In this document: piece after piece, positions 1 through 5,124 of the stretch | Numbering within the stretch: the stretch's first letter is position 1 | Layout of the letters: the number at the start of each line of letters is the position of its first letter | NCBI GenBank assembly: GCA_964550025.1 | Contig: CAZJYI010000355.1 | Span: 1 to 5,124, forward strand | Reading direction: 5' to 3' | DNA from: CAZJYI01 sp964550025 | Lineage (GTDB): Bacteria > Verrucomicrobiota > Kiritimatiellia > UBA8416 > CAYOBW01 | DNA: 5,124 nucleotides | Translations under genes and position numbers: made by a program | The notes under the pieces: generated by a model | What the model saw: only the letters and a program-made list of their open reading frames with translations | Told to the model about the DNA's origin: nothing | The model's database searches: none

Positions 1-2
1 AG

Positions 3-173
3 TCGTGGATGGGCGTGACACACAAGACCGTAACCAGCAAAGCCTGGTCCGACCGCGACGACCAGGCCATGCTCAAAGCACTCCGGGAAGGGCACAGGTA
101 TTTGACCGCTCACCCACGCATTGACATGATCGAAGAACCGAAGAAGAAATGGATGGGCTACTCGTCCGAGTAG
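3..173 (+). CDS. C-terminal fragment of an unrecognised protein (5' end outside window)
   Basis: An open frame runs from the window edge to a TAG at 171-173 and gives the last 56 residues of a protein that starts upstream. Codons end mostly in G or C, as in the neighbouring genes, and the tail is charged and tryptophan-containing (it includes SDRDDQAMLKALREGHRYLT and ends KKKWMGYSSE). A conserved-looking helix with an EGHRYLTAHP segment and a lysine-rich stretch just before the end suggest a soluble globular domain, with no membrane segment visible. I cannot assign a family from this fragment. It lies on the same strand as the DUF4838 gene, 43 bases upstream of its start, so the two may be co-transcribed. 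The reading frame is inferred from codon use, the clean stop and the spacing to the next start; the function is unknown. Confidence 0.6.
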   Translation, partial: SWMGVTHKTVTSKAWSDRDDQAMLKALREGHRYLTAHPRIDMIEEPKKKWMGYSSE

Positions 174-201
174 ATGCATCGAAACCCTGACTGACAACTA
201 C

Positions 202-210
202 AGGAGAGGG
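202..210 (+). promoter_or_regulatory. Ribosome binding site of the DUF4838 gene
   Basis: The purine-rich AGGAGAGGG is a strong Shine-Dalgarno match. Its AGGAG core ends about 10 bases before the ATG at 217. This supports 217 as the start rather than the in-frame ATG at 232, which would leave the site too far upstream. The whole gap after the preceding stop is only 43 bases and I see no convincing -35/-10 pair in it, so transcription probably enters from upstream. Confidence 0.7.
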
Positions 211-216
211 CGTAGG

Positions 217-2505
217 ATGTTCAGCTCGACAATGAGGGGACCTCGGGGGCGCCATGGGGCACGACGCCTTGCTGCGTCGGGAGCCATTGTCTTGGCGATC
301 ATGGTCTTGAGCTTGCGACCGTGCGCTGGCCAGGCCTTCACGGTTGCCCGTGACGGCGAGGCGGCGTGTGTCCTCGTGCAGCCGGAAGGTGCGAGCCGAT
401 CCGTTGCTTTCGCGGTTACCGAACTGGCTCGGTATCTGGGGCTGATCGTCGGCAGCTCTTTCGACGTCGTTTCTCCCGAAAAGGCTGGCCGTCGACCGGC
501 CATTCATGTGGGGCCGACCCCGGCTGCCAAGGCCGTGCTGGATCAGCAGAACTTAAGCGGCGAAGAGGCCCTGCTCATCGCGGTTGAGGCGGATCGCGTC
601 GTTCTCCGCGGCCGGTCGGATCGGGGGACGCTCTACGCGGTTTTTCGCTTTCTCGAACGCGACCTGGGGTGTCGCTGGCTGGCGGCCGACGTTGAGCACA
701 TTCCGAAACTCCCGACCATCGAGATAGCACCGGGGATCCATACCTCAGCTCCGGACTTCGATATGCGCCTTTTCATTGCCACCGGAAGAGACGAGATGGC
801 GCAATGGGGCCTGAAACTGGGGATGAACGGGCTCTTTTCGGAAGGGCTGGCGCGCAGCAACGGGGGTTGCCACTTCCTTCCACCGGAGAACTCGGGCTGT
901 CACTCCTACTACCGGATCATCCCGACGGAGAAGTACTTCGCAGAGCACCCGGAGTGGTTCCCGATGATTGGGGGGAAGCGTCGTGAAGGCAAACTGCACG
1001 GAGGCCAGCTATGCGTTACGGGGCCGGGCCTGGCCGCGGAGTTCGCGCGCAATGTCGGGGCATTGTTCGACGCACATCCCCTGTGCACATTCATGTCGAT
1101 CTCCCCCAACGACGGTCGCGGCTGGTGCGAGTGCGCGGAGTGCATGGCTCTCGACAAGCACCTGTGCGGAGGTCGCACGACCAAGCAGGGGCTGGCCGCG
1201 AAGAAGCCCTTCCGGGGAGACCGGGTCTTCTGGTTCGCCAACCGTGTTGCCGAGGTCCTTGCCGAGACGCATCCGGGGCGCAAGCTGCTGGTGCTGTCCT
1301 ACATCAACTACGCAGAACCACCGGACACGGTGAAACCTCTGCCGAATGTCATTCCCTGGCTGTGTCACTATGCGCCGGCCGACTACTCCCGACCCATTGC
1401 CGATCCCACGTCCGAGCCCAATGCCCAGTTCAACGAACTGCTGACCCGATGGGCGAAGGCGGACCCCAGTCTTCTTTTCTATGCCTACGTCAGCAAGTCC
1501 ATGTGGTGGCGTCTGCCGCGCCCGGTGGTCTCGACCTTTGCGGCCGACCTGAAATACCTGCATTCCCTGGGGGTTCGGCGATTCTACTGCCAGAGCCGGC
1601 TTTCCGATTGGGCCCTCGACGGCCCGCTCTACTACGTCCTGACCAAGCTCATGTGGGACATCTCGGCGGACCCGGAGGAGATCGCCCAAGACTGGATCGA
1701 GCACATGTTCGGCCCGGGAGCGGCGCATATGGCAGCATTCTACGATGCAGTAGCGGAATCGATCCGTGGCTCCGGGCAGTCCTTCTCGGACAATCCCCCG
1801 CGGCACGTCCCGGGTCTCTACAGCGACGACCACCTGGAGCGCGCCGAGGGGCACCTTGCGGCGGCAATGCAGGCGACCGAGGAGGATGCTGAGGTCCAGT
1901 GCCGAGTGAAGAAGGTCGAGGAGATCTTCCGCTATGGCCGGCACATGATCGCGGCCCTCGAGGCAGCCCATGAGTTCGGCAAGACCCCGAGCGTGGCCCT
2001 CTCCAAGGCGATCGAGGAGCACACTGAGAAAGCCTGGGAGATCTACCCCTATCTCTACTCCAAACGGCACTTCGAGGGTATCAGGATGTATGCCCGGTTC
2101 GGGGTCATATGCTCCGGGTTCGGGCAGCCTGAGCAGAAGGGGGGACGGGCTTGCTGGAACTCCGACGAGACCGGACGGGGGGATGGGCGGGCGGGCTGGG
2201 CGACCTTCTATCCCGAGGTGACCAATACTGAAGGACCCCTCGTTTTGGAGATGGACGTGTGGGGGACATCGGATCTGGGCGGGATCGTCATCAACACCGG
2301 TGGCGAGCGGAAGAGCTACGCGGATGGCGGGATCTGGAATCGGGTCGAGCCAAAACAGGCGCTTTCGGGCAAAGAGCAATGGGACACGCTGGTTTTTGAA
2401 ATCACGCCCGAACTGTTGGCGCCGGGGCGGACGGTGCAAGCGATCGGCTTTGGTGGCGGGGATTCTCAGGTCTGGGTATCGGGGATACGCGGGGCTGGCG
2501 AGTGA
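217..2505 (+). CDS. Secreted DUF4838-family (GH163-like) putative glycoside hydrolase
   Basis: Residues 1-40 look like a Sec signal peptide: an arginine-rich start (RGPRGRHGARR), a hydrophobic core at about 18-33, and a likely cleavage site after GQA near residue 40. LRPC is a poor lipobox, so a lipoprotein is unlikely. Residues about 45-165 resemble the alpha-glucuronidase-like N-terminal domain that precedes many glycosidase barrels, with the diagnostic GTLYAVFRFLERDLGCRWLA at 137-156. Residues about 185-510 match DUF4838, a TIM-barrel type domain: HSYYRIIPTEKYFAEHPEWF (229-248), SPNDGRGWCECAEC (296-309), FWFANRVAEVL (338-348), and the barrel end GPLYYVLTKLMWD (469-481) followed by a helical region containing FGPGAA. 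A helical segment follows to about 625. The last roughly 130 residues are rich in Gly and Trp and beta-like, possibly a carbohydrate-binding or jelly-roll module. As I recall, some DUF4838 proteins were reclassified as GH163, endo-beta-N-acetylglucosaminidases acting on N-glycans, but the family is broad and the substrate here is unknown. The gene is complete with no frameshift. Confidence 0.88.
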   Translation: MFSSTMRGPRGRHGARRLAASGAIVLAIMVLSLRPCAGQAFTVARDGEAACVLVQPEGASRSVAFAVTELARYLGLIVGSSFDVVSPEKAGRRPAIHVGPTPAAKAVLDQQNLSGEEALLIAVEADRVVLRGRSDRGTLYAVFRFLERDLGCRWLAADVEHIPKLPTIEIAPGIHTSAPDFDMRLFIATGRDEMAQWGLKLGMNGLFSEGLARSNGGCHFLPPENSGCHSYYRIIPTEKYFAEHPEWFPMIGGKRREGKLHGGQLCVTGPGLAAEFARNVGALFDAHPLCTFMSISPNDGRGWCECAECMALDKHLCGGRTTKQGLAAKKPFRGDRVFWFANRVAEVLAETHPGRKLLVLSYINYAEPPDTVKPLPNVIPWLCHYAPADYSRPIADPTSEPNAQFNELLTRWAKADPSLLFYAYVSKSMWWRLPRPVVSTFAADLKYLHSLGVRRFYCQSRLSDWALDGPLYYVLTKLMWDISADPEEIAQDWIEHMFGPGAAHMAAFYDAVAESIRGSGQSFSDNPPRHVPGLYSDDHLERAEGHLAAAMQATEEDAEVQCRVKKVEEIFRYGRHMIAALEAAHEFGKTPSVALSKAIEEHTEKAWEIYPYLYSKRHFEGIRMYARFGVICSGFGQPEQKGGRACWNSDETGRGDGRAGWATFYPEVTNTEGPLVLEMDVWGTSDLGGIVINTGGERKSYADGGIWNRVEPKQALSGKEQWDTLVFEITPELLAPGRTVQAIGFGGGDSQVWVSGIRGAGE

Positions 2506-2533
2506 CCCTGGCCGAGGGCGAAGGCCAGCCCCG
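2490..2533 (+). terminator. Inverted repeat spanning the DUF4838 stop codon; possible terminator stem
   Basis: CGGGGCTGGC at 2490-2499 pairs perfectly with GCCAGCCCCG at 2524-2533, a 10-base-pair GC-rich stem with a 24-base loop that contains the TGA stop at 2503-2505. An alternative shorter stem, CTGGCC (2508-2513) with GGCCAG (2523-2528), would compete with it. A 5-base-pair mini-hairpin, GTATC/GATAC at 2476-2488, sits just before. No T-run follows on either strand, so this is not a classical intrinsic terminator. It may be a pausing or RNA 3'-end protecting structure. The repeat is seen directly; the role is inferred. Confidence 0.35.
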
Positions 2534-2540
2534 ACGGAAG

Positions 2541-2630
2541 TGACCTGCCCCCAGCCCACGTCCCACCCCGCCAGCTTCCCCTTGTCACGTCACCCCTCTG
2601 CATGCCATCCTCTACCCCAACACCACACGA
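2541..2630 (+). promoter_or_regulatory. C-rich, G-poor stretch; candidate Rho-utilisation region
   Basis: Counting by hand, these 90 bases contain 48 C and only 11 G on the plus strand, unlike the G-rich coding sequence on either side. An RNA read from the upstream gene would be C-rich, poorly structured and untranslated here, the known character of Rho loading sites. It begins about 36 bases after the DUF4838 stop and lies before the convergent GH94 gene, where stopping read-through would make sense. No gene or RNA is visible in the rest of the 2506-2707 spacer. The base bias is observed; Rho dependence is inferred. Confidence 0.3.
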
Positions 2631-2707
2631 AGACAGCTTCACTGCCGACCAACGCCTGCTGTTGCACTGACTACTGGCTACCGGGTGTGAAATATGCGGG
2701 CTAGACC

Positions 2708-5124
2708 CTATCCGATCTCCACCTTCACCGTCGCGTCGTTCCCTAACCGTGCTGCCAGTTCGGCGGCGTCAACCATCAGGCCGCCTGTACGGTAGGGGGT
2801 AGGAATGCGAGTGGAGGGCACGTCGTCGCCGTTGACCACGATTCGTGTTACGCCGCCGGTGGCCGCACTCACGTGGTAGTGCAGAGTGACTGGGCGGCCA
2901 CAGATCTGCACCGTGACTTCGAGACCGTCGAAGGCCCGAGGCATGACGGGATCGAATATGATGGACCCAAATGCCGTGCGCAGACCGAGGAGCCTGGTCA
3001 GGATCAGGCCCACATAGATACCCGGGCCGCTGGAGTATATGCGCCAGCCGCCCTTGAACGTGACGCTGCCGTTGTGGATGTCGTCGTAGTGTTCATCCAC
3101 CTCGTAGCGGGAGCGGAACGCGGCGTCGCTGCTGGAGTAGTAGCAGTTTGACTGGCGCGGCTCGGAACGGGGCACCAGGTCGGTCAGCCCGGCCGGTGAC
3201 GCCTGGCGCAAGGCATGCAGGAAGCGCTCCGCCTCACCGGCTCGGGCCTGACTTTCGGCATAGCGCAGGTGGGCATGCATGTACATCAGGCCGATCTCAC
3301 GACCGAAGAACGGACTGCTCTCCGCACGCTGAAAGTAACGAGTTTCCCCTCCGCGATAGGTGGGCGGTCGGTTCATGAGCCGGGCGCCGTCCGGCCCTTT
3401 CAGGTGCTCCTCAATCAAGGCCAGGTGATGCGTGGCCTGCTCAGGGGTGAAGATGCCGCTGATGACGCCCCGGATCATGGGAAGCAGGCGGTAGTGAATG
3501 CCGGTCTCGTTGTCTGTCGGATGCAGCAAGTGCGTGACTGCTCCGGACGGTTCAATGATCCCGTAACCCGCGACGGTGCCGTCTTTGACCAGGTAGCGGT
3601 TGTAGTCATCGCGAATTCGCTCGCAGAGTTCGGACAATCGTGCAGCGGTACTCTCTTTTCCAACGTGACGGCAAACCTCTTCGTACGCGCGGAAGGCCTG
3701 GTAATTCAAGGCTACGGTCCAGGCACTGGTGAGGCGCTCTTTCAGGCGTGGATCGGCGGGCTGCATGGAGTCGTTCCAATCGCCATCCTCGTACGCGGTC
3801 AAATGCGTGCCGGGCACAAACGTATCGCAGATAGTCGCAATGGTCCGATCCACATGTTCGGCAATCGTGGTCATCTGGTCGGATGACGAGCCGTCTCGGT
3901 TGCAGAAGGGCACGGTCTCGTCGAGAAAGGCCGTGTCGTTCGAGGCGCGGATGTATTGGCTCAGTGCGAGGATCGGCCAGAATTTGATATCGCCGTGAGA
4001 GCCCTGGGCGCGCAGGTGGCGGTAGCGGTCGAACGCCCAGCCCTGCGGCCAATCGCCGTCGTCCTGCTGGTTGGCGAAGACCAACGCCAGCGTGCCGCGT
4101 GCTTCGTCGTATCGTTCCCCGGCGAGCAGCAGCTCAAGCGGCCCCTGGCAGACATCGCGCGACCCCCATGCGCCCCCAGCGGGCTGCTCGCTGCCGTGCG
4201 GGGTGAGAAAGTGGAGCTGCATGTTCAGCAGGTACCAGGGAATGATCTCGCGGACTCCCGTGACTACATCGGGGGAAGCCAGATTCCCCAGGTTGAGGTC
4301 CAATCCGCGAGTAAGTGAACGCTCTTGGACAACGGTCTGTGCCGCAGCGGCATCCCACGTAGCGTCATCGGCCGTTCCGATCTCTGCAACGGGCTCGGTC
4401 AGTTCACCGGCGATACTCAGGCCAAATGCCGTGACCGGCCGCGTCGTTACAACCACGAAGCCCAGGCCGCGGCTTTCGCCATCATCGAATAGCGCGCCGT
4501 CGTTGCCAATCGATGTCACGTCTGCCGGCTGGTCGATCGTCATGCGATATCGGCCGCCGGGGAAGGTGCCGTGGACAGGGCTGTCGATGCCGGGCGTAAA
4601 GGTAATCTCGCCGCCGCTTGAGTCGATGTCGGGTTGCCATGCGTTGGCAGCGTCCAGATGGCTGGTGAGAGTGAATGCGCAGGCGCCTCCCGCCAGGCAC
4701 TGGATGTCCAATCGGAGCACCGGGCGGTCCGGCACGGCCCAGGTGCGGATCTGGATGAGATGTGAGCCGTGTTTGTAAAACCAGCGACTCCCGTGGCGTG
4801 AGAGTTCCCAGGCCGAGGGCACGCCGAGCTGGTAACGTTTGCCGTTGACGGTCACGAAGACACGCAGTCCGGTGTAGCGATAGATGTTCAGAGGGTCGTT
4901 CGTCGTCGATAGCAGCGCATTGAAGCAGGTGTTGCCCTGGGCGGCATGGCTCAGGAAGATACCATACATGAATGACGTGCTGGTGAAATGCCGGTCATCG
5001 GGAAGCATGTTCGTGCCGGTCTGGATAATGTTGACATGGGGGCGGTCGACGAGCTCCTCCTTGCGGCGCAGAACGACATGACGCGAGTCGTCGGTAAAGA
5101 ACGAGAGCAGGTCGCCATTCTGCC
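2708..5124 (-). CDS. GH94 glycoside phosphorylase, 1,2-beta-oligoglucan phosphorylase-like (5' end outside window)
   Basis: GH94 enzymes split a beta-glycosidic bond with inorganic phosphate, inverting the anomer to give an alpha-sugar 1-phosphate. The frame stays open from the TAG at 2708-2710 to the window edge, 804 residues. The ATG at 5008 is not the start: 38 further codons read QNGDLLSFFTDDSRHVV and onward, which looks like conserved family sequence. Numbering from that internal Met, about 1-220 is the N-terminal beta-sandwich, then a helical linker, then the (alpha/alpha)6 barrel from about 275, and a C-terminal beta segment from about 690. Landmarks are GGAWGSRDVCQGP (278-290), EDGDWNDSMQPADP with the presumed catalytic Asp at 413 (bases 3770-3772), FGREIGLMYMHAHLRYAE (about 565-582), HNGS (645-648) and GGWRIYSSGPGIYVG (653-667), probably near the phosphate site. 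The combination of SRDVCQGP, FDRYRHLRAQGSHGDIKFWP and WRIYSSGPG resembles sophorooligosaccharide phosphorylases (about 1,100 residues), so about 300 residues are probably missing. Cellobiose- or cellobionate-type specificity cannot be excluded. It is probably cytoplasmic and is convergent with the DUF4838 gene. Confidence 0.85.
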   Translation of the reverse strand, partial: QNGDLLSFFTDDSRHVVLRRKEELVDRPHVNIIQTGTNMLPDDRHFTSTSFMYGIFLSHAAQGNTCFNALLSTTNDPLNIYRYTGLRVFVTVNGKRYQLGVPSAWELSRHGSRWFYKHGSHLIQIRTWAVPDRPVLRLDIQCLAGGACAFTLTSHLDAANAWQPDIDSSGGEITFTPGIDSPVHGTFPGGRYRMTIDQPADVTSIGNDGALFDDGESRGLGFVVVTTRPVTAFGLSIAGELTEPVAEIGTADDATWDAAAAQTVVQERSLTRGLDLNLGNLASPDVVTGVREIIPWYLLNMQLHFLTPHGSEQPAGGAWGSRDVCQGPLELLLAGERYDEARGTLALVFANQQDDGDWPQGWAFDRYRHLRAQGSHGDIKFWPILALSQYIRASNDTAFLDETVPFCNRDGSSSDQMTTIAEHVDRTIATICDTFVPGTHLTAYEDGDWNDSMQPADPRLKERLTSAWTVALNYQAFRAYEEVCRHVGKESTAARLSELCERIRDDYNRYLVKDGTVAGYGIIEPSGAVTHLLHPTDNETGIHYRLLPMIRGVISGIFTPEQATHHLALIEEHLKGPDGARLMNRPPTYRGGETRYFQRAESSPFFGREIGLMYMHAHLRYAESQARAGEAERFLHALRQASPAGLTDLVPRSEPRQSNCYYSSSDAAFRSRYEVDEHYDDIHNGSVTFKGGWRIYSSGPGIYVGLILTRLLGLRTAFGSIIFDPVMPRAFDGLEVTVQICGRPVTLHYHVSAATGGVTRIVVNGDDVPSTRIPTPYRTGGLMVDAAELAARLGNDATVKVEIG

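Noticed and set aside
1011..1892. 293-codon open frame on the plus strand in another frame of the DUF4838 gene
   Set aside because: It is Arg/Pro/Gly-rich low-complexity sequence with no family motif, lying inside a gene whose own frame carries a continuous conserved domain. It is a GC-driven shadow.
1009..2559. Long 516-codon open frame on the minus strand opposite the DUF4838 gene
   Set aside because: Its product is dominated by Arg, Pro, Gly and Leu, with no recognisable domain and no ribosome binding site that I can see. It mirrors the high third-position GC of the real gene on the other strand, where long shadow frames are expected.
2585..2606. GTCACGTCAC short repeat and GCATGC palindrome in the spacer, as a possible operator
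   Set aside because: The units are too short and there is no promoter or gene start nearby; the spacer is downstream of both genes, where an operator would not be expected.
2660..2707. Possible hairpin near the GH94 stop (CGGGT near 2682 with ACCC near 2706)
   Set aside because: Only four base pairs match, the loop is wide and no T-run follows on the minus strand, so it is indistinguishable from chance.
3215..3886. 223-codon plus-strand open frame within the GH94 gene
   Set aside because: It overlaps the conserved catalytic barrel encoded on the minus strand, shows no motif of its own and has no credible upstream signals.
4071..4778. 235-codon plus-strand open frame opposite the GH94 beta-sandwich region
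   Set aside because: It is a Ser/Pro/Arg-rich composition artefact antisense to a clear gene, with no supporting start signal.

Overview
This window comes from a GC-rich bacterium; by eye G+C is around 60%, with mostly G or C at third codon positions. No taxonomic marker is present. A large exported DUF4838 protein beside a long GH94 phosphorylase fits polysaccharide-degrading environmental lineages of the Planctomycetes/Lentisphaerae/Verrucomicrobia type. That assignment is inference from gene content only.

Layout: (1) positions 3-173, plus strand: the last 56 codons of a gene that begins outside the window and that I do not recognise. (2) positions 217-2505, plus strand: a complete gene, 43 bases further on and with a good ribosome binding site, for a secreted DUF4838-family (GH163-like) putative glycoside hydrolase of 762 residues with an extra C-terminal beta-rich segment. 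(3) positions 2506-2707: a roughly 200-base convergent intergenic region. It holds an inverted repeat that spans the stop codon of the upstream gene, then a C-rich, G-poor stretch that could act in Rho-dependent termination. (4) positions 2708-5124, minus strand: the C-terminal 804 residues of a GH94 glycoside phosphorylase, most like the 1,2-beta-oligoglucan (sophorooligosaccharide) phosphorylases. Its true start lies outside the window; the ATG at 5008 is internal.

The two large genes suggest a carbohydrate-catabolism neighbourhood. An exported enzyme would act on a complex glycan outside the cytoplasm, and a phosphorylase without a visible export signal would cleave imported beta-linked oligosaccharides with inorganic phosphate, conserving the bond energy as a sugar 1-phosphate. 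They are convergent and so not one operon; a shared pathway is a hypothesis. I see no mobile element, CRISPR array, tRNA or rRNA, and nothing that amounts to a previously undescribed system. The observations most worth checking are the substrate of the DUF4838 enzyme, its cysteine cluster, and the termination signals between the convergent genes.
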